Shown: positions 1 to 10,440 of the stretch, piece by piece
Layout: every line of letters starts with the position of its first letter
Numbering within the stretch: position 1 is the stretch's first letter
Source: Datnioides undecimradiatus
Taxonomy: Eukaryota > Chordata > Actinopteri > Lobotiformes > Datnioididae
Direction: 5' to 3'
NCBI GenBank assembly: GCA_008933995.1
Contig: WARS01000138.1
Span: 207,001-271,000, forward strand
DNA length: 64,000 nucleotides
The notes under the pieces: generated by a model
Told to the model about the DNA's origin: nothing
The model's database searches: none
What the model saw: the letters and a program-made list of their open reading frames with translations, nothing else
Program-made: the position numbers and the translations under genes

Positions 1-2816
1 ACTAAAGCTCATAAGCTTCACACAGACAGTAATCATGCTTCTGAAAAGCGGAGTGGTGATGTCATTAAAAAGTGATAATGTTTGGGCTTGATAGAGACTC
101 GACGGGTCAGTGGCCTCTCCAAACACCCAGTGTTTGTGTCTGCAGGTCATGAAGACTGGACTGAGGGTCTATGTGTTTTCTGCACTGTCAGCACGAGGTC
201 CAGGTCTCCATTAAAACTCGGTTCTTAATCTCAGTGGGACCCTCCTGCTCACAGACATGAAACAATAAACTCAGCTCCACACCTGGAACATCTGGAGAAC
301 CTTCAGATTAAAGCCACACAGCCACTGTCACCGTCACTCAACAACACCATCGTGACCATCGTGTGTTTGAGCCAGGTGACCTTCTCAAACATCAGCAGCT
401 GGATCACTGCATCAGGTCACAGTCGTTCTCCTGTTCAGTAGTGTATTGTCATTTGTCTGCCTACACGGTGAGATGACGACGATACTGAGGGCGCAAACAT
501 CCACCCGACACACAGGCACAGCAGAGTCAGAGTTACCTTGTTTGACAGAAATCTGTTATTTTCTGCTTCCTTCTGAAATTTGAATGAACAGAAGTGAGCA
601 GGAAGCAAAATAACACGCTGTTTTTAAAGTTTTTGAGACTTTAGCTGCTTTTCTTTGATGAACAATCACAGGAAGTCTTCTCTCATTAGCATTAGCTTCA
701 CTGCGCCACCTGTTAGCACCTTAGTCTGCTGCTTTTTCAACAATAACTCTGAAATGAAGTCGTCTGTTCCTGCAGGTGAACATACTCAACATGCACCTTC
801 ATGCACCTGTGCAGGTAACTAACAGTCCTCTGGAGGGGCAGTACAGAGCCAATCAGAGCGTTTCCATGACTGCAGTCCAGGTGTTTTCAGCAGGAACCAT
901 GCTGTGGTGCCCCCTAGCTACAGCACTCACACTGACGTTAAGACGTTTGATCTTTCGCATCCTGACATGTTTGCGTTCCTGTGCAATGATCGCTGCGTTA
1001 AAAACAAGTTCGCCTGAACGGAGCCGGTCCATCGGCAAATAGGTGAGTCAGGCTAAACTGACTGTGACACTACATCATCCTGAAGAGCTGCAACGGCCAA
1101 TCAGAAACAAAAGCAAGCACACATTCCTGATGACACGGATGCAGAGTTTCTACTGTTTACCTCGCGGTTGTCATGGCAACAGATAAACAGCTGCCACTGT
1201 AATAAGCTGTAAACTCCTGTCTGATGCTGCACACTGTAGTTCAGTAAATGAGATCAGTGTAAGTGTGACAGTAATGCATGATGAGTGTGCGAGCAGCCTG
1301 AACACAAACAGACGTCAGCTGTCTCTTCAGACTGTCCTGAATCGGATTCGGCTCATTTGTGTGAAATGTGGTTAAATCCTGGACTGAACCAGTCGACGCG
1401 GTGACATCACCTCTGCTGGTGATGCGGGAAGACCAAGGTCAGCTGAACACCCAGATGTGTGGCTGTAACTGAACATGTTTCCTCAGTGAGGTGGGCCCTG
1501 AAGGCACCACGGCAGCAGCCATTGTTGAATCTATTTGAGGAATGTGAGCTGCCAATGGCAGCGAGGATGTGATGCCAGAGCCGGAGTCCTGCCGGGTGAG
1601 ATCACCGGCACAAACTGGCTGCTGACATCACACTCTGCCAACACCGGGGGGGAGGGAGGGAGGGGGGAGGAGGCAGAGCAAACATCCTGACACAGTCCTG
1701 CTTCCACGGATACCAGCGCTGTGTTCAGGGGGCGTGGGAACAAACACTGCTGCACTTTCAAAACAACTCGTTGGATGTTTTAGTGTGTTTTTATTCCCAG
1801 GCTTCACAGCGAGACAGACACAAACTCTGTGCTGTCTTCATGTTTTAACTGCTCACTCCACAACTTCCTTCAGTCTGTCTCCACATCGAACCGATAAAAC
1901 CGATAAAAACACGTTTTACAATCATTTCTGCAAACCACTGAATTGCATTGTGGTGTCTTTCAGGTGAAAACACGCTGCTTTGCTTTGCTGATACTGATCT
2001 ACTGCACATTTAATGTACAAAACAACAAAAGCATCAGATAACAGACAGATTAAGACTTATTAAGAGCACTGCCCTTCACACAGCTAATGCAAGCACAAAC
2101 TGCATAAACCCTGCTGTCTGTCAACCTTCATATCAACTGTAAATACTTAAAATCAAACAAAACTGACAGGAAACTTAAAAATCTAATTACAATCAAACAT
2201 CCAGGAGTCATTAACAACACAAACACACAGCACTGATGCAAATCCTTAGATGTTTAAACATCGAGACTCACATTTGATGTTGTCAAAAGTGTAAAAACTG
2301 ACTTTCCAGCCAACAACAATATTTATTACAGATCTGCACTTTATCTCCAAGATATCAGTCTGCTCTGATATCCATCGTGGTTAACGTCAGATGAATGTGT
2401 TACCATCTGCAGCAGCAGCAGCAGCTCTGTTTTGCAGGACAGGAAGTGAAGTCACACCTGTGTAATGTTAATAAAGTTTATTCAAAGTGTCTCTCTGTGT
2501 CTGCAGTTAAGCACACGAGTTTGCCCTTAACCTAAATGCATTTAATTTGACCTTATTCCAGCCCATTCATTTATGTATTGATTATCTTTATACAGTCACC
2601 GGATCAGCACACGGAGCTGATCTTTATGAACATGTCAAACATCTTTATACTGAATACCAAAACAGCAAAATCCCTTAAAAACATCTTAAAAAGTTATGAA
2701 TGGATTTCTTTTTAAGTTAAGGGATCTCCGGCTACAAAACATGTTTATTTTAATCCTGCGTTTATCATTCTGGACTATGTGTTGACCTCTGACCTGGGTC
2801 TATTTCTGGACTCGTG
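1..2816. other. Leftmost region, no gene recognised
   Basis: Non-coding-looking sequence. Open frames are short (under about 95 codons), without recognisable domains or convincing splice signals. It may contain introns or further exons of the minus-strand gene whose first coding exon lies at 3131-3272. An AATAAA and a TTTATT lie within 15 bp near 2468-2481, so a polyadenylation signal is possible on either strand, but no gene end could be tied to it. Confidence 0.5.
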
Positions 2817-2849
2817 TCATGTCAGGAGTTTAAGGGACTCCCCTAAACA

Positions 2850-3770
2850 GGACTCACAGGGTCCAGAACGACCTGGACCCTGGACCCCGGCCGGCACCTG
2901 ACCTCTGACCTCTGCGGAGAGGAGCCGGACTGAAGCTGGAGCAGTGAAGGTGAACACCGGGGGAAGCAGGAGCAGACCCGCCTGGGGCTCCCTCCGCAGC
3001 CCCGCTGTCCCGGGAGCCGGCGGCGGCGGCCGGGACCTCGGCCCGCGGCTGTTACCTGGCTCCGCGGCCGGGAGCTCCTCTGCACACCGCCGGCTCACTC
3101 ACTGTAGTCGCCCCCCGCCGCTTCACTTACCGTAAACCCGGAGCCACCCCTGCTGCTGTGACACGGCGTCCACCAGGATCCGGTCCACCAAGGTCGGGTC
3201 CACCAGGGGGTCCAGGAGGCTCAGTCCTCCGTGCACAGAGTCCACGTCGCCTGCCACAGAGTCCGTCTCCATGTCCAATCCGGGACAAACAAACTTGTTG
3301 TGTTCACGGGAACGCCTCCAGAAGTGTCCGTTAACCCCGGGGGTGTGTGTGAGTGTGTACCGGACGCGGTGACGCGGTGAAGTCGGTGTGAGCTCCGTCA
3401 GAGAGTTTGGCGCTCCTAGCTAGCCGTTAGCTGCGGCGGCCGGCGGCGGTCCGGCAGCCCGGCTGACTCTGCCTCATTGTTCCGCTCTCCAGGTTAGCTT
3501 AGCGGGGTTAAAGTTCCAGCACACCAGCGGCAGGGACAGGCGGGGAGTCCCTTCTCCCTCTGCCGCTCAAACGCCCACCGAGAAGCCGCTGGTAAACCCG
3601 CCGTGAGCCGCTGAAAGTGAGCGGACTCCCGGTGCGTCGGTCTGTCGGTCGGTGTGTCTCCGGCTCGCTGCCCCTCACACACTCCCCTCCTCAGTCCGGG
3701 CACGAGCCCGAGACCCGCGCGCTCCCGACAACAGAGAGGCGCGAGCGCGCGTCCAAGAGTGAGCGAGCGA
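2850..3770. promoter_or_regulatory. CpG-rich promoter region of the minus-strand gene at 3131-3272
   Basis: A GC- and CpG-dense block surrounds the first coding exon at 3131-3272, in contrast to the AT-richer flanks at 2000-2800 and 3880-4150. Transcription would start somewhere to the right of 3272 and run leftwards. I see no clear TATA box. The limits are judged by eye; a CpG observed/expected calculation would fix them. Confidence 0.5.
3131..3272 (-). CDS. First coding exon of an unidentified minus-strand gene (partial)
   Basis: The minus-strand ATG at 3272-3270 has a favourable context (GGACATGG). It opens a 142-nt exon of 47 codons plus one base. The exon ends exactly at a good donor, GTAAGT, the reverse complement of bases 3125-3130. 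The peptide begins METDSVAGDVDSVHGG, continues with an acidic, leucine-rich stretch (LSLLDPLVDPTLVDRILVD) and ends near QQQGWLRVYG. There is no signal peptide. I do not recognise the family. The exon sits in a CpG-rich block, as expected of a housekeeping promoter. Later exons should lie further left or beyond the window; none was found with confidence. Coding status rests on the ATG context, donor and CpG setting and is an inference. Confidence 0.5.
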
Positions 3771-3784
3771 GGGAGGAAGGAGTA

Positions 3785-4110
3785 ATACCACAGTTAGAGT
3801 ACTGCGGTACAAGTACTGCAGTGATGGAAGTATGTGAGTGTAGTCAACTGTAATCAGAGTATTTAGAGTAAGAGTACTCTCTGCAGTCCAGTGTAATCAG
3901 ATTACTCACACTCTGGTTCCAGGTTTCTGTTTTCACACCAGAGGTTTTACCTTTTTTTAGCTCTTAGTATTAAAAAGTAATGTAATTGGTAATCAGACTA
4001 ATCGATCGTCTTTACGCTACGGTTCTTGTCTCATTGTGATGACGTCGGTGTAATTGTACTCCCGGTAAGAAACGCTGACTAAGCGTCGAGACATAAAAAC
4101 TCAGATTTGA
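3785..4110. repeat. Decayed interspersed repeat rich in AGTACT/GTAATCAGA motifs
   Basis: The stretch contains repeated words such as GAGTACT, GTAATCAGAGTA and ACAAGTACTGCAG. Similar wording recurs near 46196-46372, 46440-46500, 58200-58265 and 58905-58960. It matches the style of a repeat I know to be abundant in fish genomes (AGTAACTAAGTACATTTACT type). The family assignment is from memory, not from a search. Confidence 0.45.
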
Positions 4111-4169
4111 GTGTGAGACAGAAAAATGAGAAATTCCACATTTTATCATTCACCGATATTATTCTCTAG

Positions 4170-4268
4170 GTCTCCACCTGTCCCTGTCGCCACCTGTCTC
4201 TGTCTATACCTGTCCCTGTCTCCACCTGTCCCTGTCTATACCTGTCCCTGTCTCTGTCTCCACCCGTC
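4170..4268. repeat. Short minisatellite (CTGTCYCYACCTGTCC type)
   Basis: About six imperfect copies of a 12-18 bp pyrimidine-rich unit containing CCTGTCCCTGTCTCCA or CCTGTCCCTGTCTATA. The frame is open on both strands, but the translations are simple repeats and are not treated as genes. Confidence 0.7.
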
Positions 4269-4497
4269 TCCATCCTGTCCTGCAGAGACACAGGACTCTG
4301 ACTCCCCCTGCTGGTCTCTGCAGCTGATTGCAGGAAACCAATGTCAGCTGTAGATACAGTGATACAAACGTGTGGTGACAACTCAGTGTTTCATTTATGC
4401 TGTAATCTGTAATCTGTAACTGGGTAATCTGATGGATTCTGGTTGTTGTTTTTTGTAAGTCTTGTTATTTGCAGTTCCTAAACAGGACCATGCAGTC

Positions 4498-4533
4498 ATC
4501 CCACATTACCCAACACAATAACTTGTCAGCAAC
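4498..4533 (+). repeat. Left copy of a direct repeat flanking the TRIM gene
   Basis: About 36 bp beginning TCATCCCACATTA and ending near ACTTGTCA. It is roughly 85 percent identical to 7557-7592 in the same orientation. The two copies bracket the intronless TRIM coding region with a spacing of about 3.06 kb. They could be remnants of an older interspersed repeat or of a tandem TRIM duplication unit. Confidence 0.6.
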
Positions 4534-5588
4534 TACATTTACATGCCCATTGCAAAAAAACAATCTAACAAGAGGCAAACAAGCAAACAAACAAACAAAC
4601 AGCAGGAAGTACACCTCACATGACTGAACGCAGTGTAATCTCAGAGAGTCCTCCAGGTTCTTCCTTCCCTCACACCTGCTTTAAAACTGCTGCTCTGATG
4701 GTCTGGTCTGCCAAACAGAGTTCGGTCAGGAGCATCGCTCTCACTGTCCTCCTCCTCTGTGATCACATGACACCCCCCAGCTGACAGAGTTTAACCTGAA
4801 ACTGTTTGAAAACGTGTTTTAACGACTCTGTTGTCATTTTTGTTGAGTCGTGCAGAATCAACAGACGACGTGGAAACAATATGTGGACAAAAGTATGTGG
4901 ACAGGGAAACATCTGACCCAATCGATGTGCTGCTGGAACAGGCTCCACCCCTCAGGTGGCGGTCTGTCCAGCAGCCGGGTTCATCTGGCTCTCTGCTGAA
5001 CATGCAGGTGTAGCTGAGTCAGCGCGTTGTGTTATTTCTCTTTTGAAGGAACATCTTAAAAACAGTGTGTAGGACTCTTTCATGGCAGCTCAGACATGAT
5101 GGTTTCTACGTTTGTGGACTGACTGTGTCCCGTGGGTCTTTGCTGTTGTTGAGCTGGACTCTTCAGCCTGTGAGCGACCAGCTTCCTGCTGCTACTCAGG
5201 GAACATAACATCTGGAAGCTACAACGCTGGGGCCAGACGGTGTAAAGTGGAGGATCATTAAACTCTGTGGAGCTCTGCTGGAAACAAGTGTTAAACACAG
5301 TGTCTCTCTCAAACCGCTGTTCTTCCTGCAATGAATCAAACATCGGTAACTCCTCCCTCCACCTCCTGCTCTCAGTCACAGCCAGCTCCACCCTGTCTGT
5401 TTCCTTGTTCCTTCCCCTTCAGATCTCCAGTTTGCAGATGGCTGTAACAACATGGCGGTGAGGAACAGGAGCTGCCAGGCCCCGTTCACTGCAGAGACAC
5501 ATGATGTTTAGATCAGACAAGTTAGTGTCAAACCGGTTTCACCTCTGAGAAAGTGAAACTCAGACAGTCGCTGTCACCGAGAGGAGAA

Positions 5589-7262
5589 ATGGCGCAGAAA
5601 GGAGTTCAGCTGGACCGGGAAACCTTCTCCTGTTCGATCTGTCTGGATCTACTGAAGGATCCGGTGACTGTTCCCTGTGGACACAGCTACTGCATGAACT
5701 GTATTAAAAGGTTCTGGGATGGAGAGGATGAGAAGATGATCCACAGCCGCCCTCAGTGTAGGAAGACCTTTGTACCGAGGCCTGTCCTGGTGAAAAACAC
5801 CATGTTAGCAGCTTTGGTGGAGGAACTGAAGAAGACCGGACTCCAAGCTGCTCCTGCTGATCACTGCTATGCTGGACCTGAAGATGTGGCCTGTGATGTC
5901 TGCACTGGGAGGAAACTGAAAGCCCTCAAGTCCTGTCTGGCCTGTCTGGCCTCTTACTGTGAGAAACACCTCCAGCCTCATTATGAATCAGCAACATTTA
6001 AGAAACACAAGCTGGTGGAGCCATCCAAGAAGCTCCAGGAGAACATCTGCTCTCGTCATGATGAGGTGATGAAGATGTTCTGTCGCACTGATCAGCAGTG
6101 TATCTGTTATCTCTGCTCTGTGGATGAACATAAAGGCCACGACACAGTTTCAGCTGCAGCAGAAAGGACTGAGAGAAAGAAAGAGCTCGAGGTGAGTCGA
6201 CTGAACATCCAGCAGAGACTCCAGGACAGAGAGAAAGATGTGAAGGAGCTTCAACAGGAGGTGGAGGCCATCAATGGCTCTGCTGATAAAGCAGTGGAGG
6301 ACGCTGAGAAGATGTTCGCTGAGCTGATCCGTCTCATGGAGAAAAGACGCCGTGATGTGAAGCAGCAGCTCAGATCCCAGCAGCAAACTGAAGTGAGTCG
6401 AGTCAAAGAGCTTCAGGAGAAGCTGCAGCAGGAGATCACTGAGCTGAAGAGGAAAGACGCTGAGCTGGAGCAGCTCTCACACACAGAGGATCACACCCAG
6501 TTTCTACACAACTACCCCTCACTGTCAGCACTCAGTCCATCTACACACTCATCCAGCATCAGTATCCGTCCTCTCAGCTACTTTGAGGATGTGACAGCAG
6601 CTGTGTCAGAGCTCAGAGAGAAACTACAGGACCTTCTGACAGACTCATGGACAAACATCTCACAGACAGTGACTGAGGTCCATGTTTTACTGCCACAACC
6701 AGAACCAAAAACCAGAGCTGGATTCTTGAAATATTCACGTCAACTCACACTGGATCCAAACACAGTAAACACACAGCTGTTATTATCTGAGGGGAACAGA
6801 AGAGCAACATTAATGAGTCAACAACAGTCTTATTCTAGTCACCCAGACAGATTCACTACATACTGTCAGGTCCTGAGTACAGAGAGTCTGACTGGACATT
6901 GTTACTGGGAGGTGGAGTGGAGAGGAGTAGTTTGTGTTGCAGTCTCATACAAGAACATCAGCAGAGCAGGGAGCTGGACTGAATGTGTATTTGGAAACAA
7001 TGACAAATCCTGGGCGATATACTGTGACAACAACAGGTATAACTTTATGTTCAACAACATTAAAACCCCTGTCTCAGGTCCTCGGTCCTCCAGAGTTGGA
7101 GTGTACCTGGATCACAGAGCAGGTGTTCTGTCCTTCTACAGCGTCTCTGAAACCATGACTCTCCTCCACAGACTCCAGACCACGTTCACTCAGCCTCTCT
7201 ATGCTGGACTTTTGTTTGATTGTTCTGTTGGAGCCACTGCTGAGTTCATTGACCTGAAATAG
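5589..7262 (+). CDS. TRIM-family E3 ubiquitin ligase-like protein (RING/B-box/coiled-coil/B30.2), single coding exon
   Basis: The 557-residue product has the full TRIM order. A RING lies at residues 15-57, B-box 1 at about 102-140 (C102, C105, H140), and B-box 2 at about 154-184 (CSRH, CRTDQQCICYLC, H181 and H184). A long charged coiled coil follows (about 185-320), then a C-terminal PRY/SPRY domain (about 375-557; LDPNTVNTQLLLSEGN, YWEVEW, GVYLDHRAGVLSFYSV). Such proteins usually ubiquitinate targets recognised by the SPRY domain and often act in innate immunity; teleosts carry large expanded TRIM sets. The start at 5589 (GAAATGG) is preferred because related fish proteins begin MAQKGVQLDRETFSCSICL; an in-frame ATG at 5553 would add 12 residues. 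One oddity: the seventh zinc ligand of the C3HC4 RING is arginine (R54, codon CGC at 5748-5750), giving SRPQC where SCPQC is expected. Ligase activity may be impaired. The paralogue is not determined. Confidence 0.93.
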   Translation: MAQKGVQLDRETFSCSICLDLLKDPVTVPCGHSYCMNCIKRFWDGEDEKMIHSRPQCRKTFVPRPVLVKNTMLAALVEELKKTGLQAAPADHCYAGPEDVACDVCTGRKLKALKSCLACLASYCEKHLQPHYESATFKKHKLVEPSKKLQENICSRHDEVMKMFCRTDQQCICYLCSVDEHKGHDTVSAAAERTERKKELEVSRLNIQQRLQDREKDVKELQQEVEAINGSADKAVEDAEKMFAELIRLMEKRRRDVKQQLRSQQQTEVSRVKELQEKLQQEITELKRKDAELEQLSHTEDHTQFLHNYPSLSALSPSTHSSSISIRPLSYFEDVTAAVSELREKLQDLLTDSWTNISQTVTEVHVLLPQPEPKTRAGFLKYSRQLTLDPNTVNTQLLLSEGNRRATLMSQQQSYSSHPDRFTTYCQVLSTESLTGHCYWEVEWRGVVCVAVSYKNISRAGSWTECVFGNNDKSWAIYCDNNRYNFMFNNIKTPVSGPRSSRVGVYLDHRAGVLSFYSVSETMTLLHRLQTTFTQPLYAGLLFDCSVGATAEFIDLK

Positions 7263-7494
7263 TCATAAGTCATTGAAGCGACAGTGAGTTAAACTCTGAG
7301 TTTTACATCTGAAACTTATTTTGTCTCTGTGTTTGTTGCTGATTGTTGGGGCATTTCTTCACTGCACTGAGATCAGCTGTCAATCAGACATTGTGGGCGG
7401 GGCTTTGACATCCTCTCATTGGTTGTTTTCTCTGACTTCATTAACTGATGCTTTACTGATGGGATGTGTAATCAAACTGGATGTGTATGTGAGA

Positions 7495-7500
7495 AATAAA
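7495..7500 (+). promoter_or_regulatory. Polyadenylation signal AATAAA of the TRIM gene
   Basis: A canonical AATAAA lies 233 bp after the TRIM stop codon. An ATTAAA about 40 bp further on could be an alternative. Confidence 0.6.
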
Positions 7501-7556
7501 CTGATGGGATCTGCTGCAGAGCTGATGGTCAGTTATTAAAGTGAATCTTTGTGACA

Positions 7557-7592
7557 TCATCCCACATTATTCAACACGATGACTTGCCAACG
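7557..7592 (+). repeat. Right copy of the direct repeat flanking the TRIM gene
   Basis: Partner of 4498-4533. The shared blocks are TCATCCCACATTA, CAACAC and ACTTG, with single-base differences, mostly transitions, between them. Confidence 0.6.
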
Positions 7593-7827
7593 TTTCCATT
7601 TTCATTACAGCAGATAATGTAACAACAGAAGAGCAGGAATAAACAGATTTTCCTGTTATATTTATGTTCAGTGTTGGATACATCAGCAGCTGGTATACAG
7701 CAGATGGGAGGCAGCTCCAGTTTGCATCAGATGAACCATCTCGTGTGTCTCGTCTTTCCAAAAGCTTCGAACCTTCTCGCAGTTCCAGAGCATGTGCACG
7801 TAGGTGCTCTGTGTCATTGTGTAATTG

Positions 7828-9552
7828 CAGGGGTCACCAACCTTTTTAAAACTGAGAGCTACCTCAAGGGTACTGGGTTATACGAAACACAAACACAAAT
7901 CCCATTATACTCTATTTTTACAGTGTAGTGTAAAAATAGCATGTGTCATATACTATTTTTATGGTGTTTTTGAAGAGGACACTTTTGTCCCTTAATGGTA
8001 AGAATATAATTTAAATCTAGGGTATGAGGGTCAATAATGACTTAACAAGGTAGGAAACAGATACATTTCAACATACAACACTTTATTTTCTATTAATCTC
8101 TGTAATTGTTTCATTTTGAAATGATCACTTCTACAACACTTTGTAGGAAATCATCTTGTCCCATTTTTACAGTAACAATTTTCAACAAATCATGAACTAT
8201 GTACCATGTTTGTACAAGTTATCAACTATGTAAGATTTAACAAAAATCAACTTTCAGATTTTTAAATACATTTTTTCACATTTTCTACTATTTTTATAAT
8301 AGTGAGAAGCCTGGCACTGCATGCTGTTCACCAGTGTACTGTAATCTGGGGTGTAAACTCTGAGTGAGTCTTGCAGATGTGCATCAGTGAGGCGTGTTCT
8401 GTGTTTGTTCTTGATGATGTTCATGTCAGAAAAGGCCGATTCACAGAGACAGGTTGAACCAAACAGGCTGGGAACCTTCATAGCTGCTGTGCAAACACCA
8501 TTGTAAAGTTTGGTGCAGCCTGGTAGGCTGGAGGTCATTTTGCAGCATCCAAGTTGAACGTTGAGCTTAGTTACTCAGCAATGCGTGTTGTGTCCACTTC
8601 CTTGAAAGGATTGGAAATGAATGACACACATGGCTCAGGCTGATCAAACTCACAAAACCTGTTCTCAGACTCTTGCCCAAGTCTGTTTATGATTTGAGAG
8701 TACTTTTCTGCAACTTTGTCAAAAGTCTCAGATGCAGAGGCATTGTCTTTCAGCACTGACTGCACAGAGGGAAAGTGCAGCACTTGTTTTGTCTGTGAAT
8801 GCACAGAGAAAATGTTCATCTTGGCTTTAAAAGCATTTACAGCACTTATGTCAGCGACAGCTCAAATGGTTTAGTTTCCCACTGAGGGCCGTTAGAAATG
8901 CAAGGTCAAGTATCCACTCGGTGTCCTCTTCCCCCTTTGAAAAGCCTTCTTCTTCTTTATCAAAAAATGTGTAGCTCTAAACGAGGCTTCGGTTGTTTCA
9001 CGGGCCTCGTGAAAGAAGACTGCTGTTTACCTAGAGCCGCCTTCAGCTCACAGGCTTTTCCTGCCCGCAGTGCGCTGCCCGGTGGGTAGTTAGCATGGTA
9101 GCTTCTGTGACACGTAGTGAAGTGTCTCTCCACTGTCACCACAGTCGCCCCGCAAATGAGACACACACAGTTTTGTTGCACAGTAGTGAGAAAGAACTCT
9201 TCCTGCCATGCCCCGTGAACATAATCATTTTATTTTTTCCGCCATGTTTTGGGAGTGGAAACATTCAGCTCCTCGTCATTGCAGCGCCGCTAATTTACCC
9301 ACCTAGCTTAGTGTCCTGCGCACAATACTGACCTTTGAACCAGACGAGATCAGAGTTCATGTATATTTTAAAAATATTTTCTGAAGTATCCCGACGAATT
9401 AAAATATTTATTTTTATACATATTTATATTTATATTGAGATTTTGACTGTGCTCATTAGTGGCGAGTGCTACTTTTAGGACAGTCCGGCGGGCGACTCAC
9501 GTGATCCCTGCAGGCGACCTGGTGCCCGCGGGCACCGTGTTGGTGACCCCTG
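7828..9552 (-). mobile_element. hAT-superfamily DNA transposon, internally deleted (non-autonomous)
   Basis: A 1,725-bp element bounded by perfect 14-bp terminal inverted repeats: CAGGGGTCACCAAC at 7828-7841 and its reverse complement at 9539-9552. The flanking octamers TGTAATTG (7820-7827) and TGTTACTG (9553-9560) match at 6 of 8 positions, consistent with an aged 8-bp hAT target-site duplication. The CAGGGGT terminus is typical of hAT/Charlie-like elements. The inside carries minus-strand fragments of an N-terminal BED-like zinc finger and a C-terminal hAT dimerisation region, but too little space for the middle of a transposase. The insertion lies between the TRIM gene and the 3' end of lamc1. 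Confidence 0.88.
8254..9181 (-). pseudogene. hAT transposase remnant (BED zinc finger plus hAT C-terminal region)
   Basis: Three minus-strand pieces align in order to the ZBED/GTF2IRD2-like class of hAT transposases. At 9181-8960 there is a CLIC...HFTTCH zinc-finger peptide. At 8819-8571 there is a middle-to-late segment ending NPFKEVDTTRIAE. At 8538-8254 there is the C-terminal segment with the hallmark FGSTCLCESAFSDMN and RLTDAHLQDSLRV. They are separated by a large internal deletion, an in-frame TAA and a one-base frame change between 8571 and 8540. No functional transposase is encoded here. Family naming rests on remembered hAT motifs. Confidence 0.8.
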
Positions 9553-9560
9553 TGTTACTG

Positions 9561-10440
9561 TGTTTGCATGCACAGGTGGCAGCAGCAGCGTGCAGAGCAG
9601 TCCATGTGTTATTGTGAACTGACGTCTTGTAGTCAGTGTCACTGAGGATAGTCAAGGTGTTACTGCAGATCTCCACTGCAGACCATTAGTCTCCTGTCCT
9701 GTATCTGATGAGGTTGAGTTAGGGTCTTCTCTAGAATGGATATATCTGGGGCCTATATGGTTTTTCAAATGAAACATCTCACTTGTAGAAATCTAAAAAT
9801 GTGAATGTTGTAAACTGTATTTTACTCTCAGGTCTTTGAAAGACCGCATTGTTCTGCCATCAAATAACTTTATGAGCCCGTCTCGTCCCCTCTGCTGCCA
9901 GACTTCATTCACCTAAATGCATTTGAATTTAAGGGGTTTCTAACACATTCTGTGATTTCACACTTAAAGCCCATATTATAAAAACTGGTTTTTCTTGCCT
10001 GTACATATTTAAACTAGTCCCCCTCAGCCTACAGGTCCTACATCATCTCTGCAGCCCAGCCTCTGGTAAAATGGCTCCTACAGGCCGTTCAGACTCAGCT
10101 GCTGAGTCTCTGTCCAACAGTCAGAGCTCAGTCTCTTTGGTCGCTCTCTGTGCTCCATGGCTCTCCCTGCAGGAGGAGCCCAGACGCTCAGATCCTGCAG
10201 CAGCAGCTGACTTTAACCTGGTTTCCATCAGAACCACTTAGACTCACAGCAGGTGTGTGACTTAGCCACAGGACGTTAATGTGAACGCAGCTGGTAATTA
10301 AAACGATCTGAATCATTAATCGTTAGTTGTTTTCTGGGTTTTAGTTTGTTTAGAGATGAATTAAAGTCAGAAGAGGCCGATGTTGACTCTCGACGACACG
10401 AAGGCGGCCTCCCTGCGATGAAGTACAGACACTCAGACCG
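9561..10440. other. Intergenic stretch between the hAT element and the lamc1 3' end
   Basis: No open frame with recognisable coding content. The block around 9960-10330 has the look of an old interspersed repeat, but I could not name or delimit it. Confidence 0.4.

Larger units (their letters stand above)
7263..7827 (+). other. 3' untranslated and downstream region of the TRIM gene
   Basis: Non-coding sequence following the stop codon. It holds a polyadenylation signal at 7495-7500, the right copy of the flanking direct repeat (7557-7592) and the left target-site duplication of the hAT element (7820-7827). No other gene is seen. Confidence 0.6.

Noticed and set aside
776-1042. 88-codon plus-strand frame and 61-codon minus-strand frame in the left region
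   Set aside because: No recognisable domain, splice signal or codon pattern. Either could be chance or old transposon debris.
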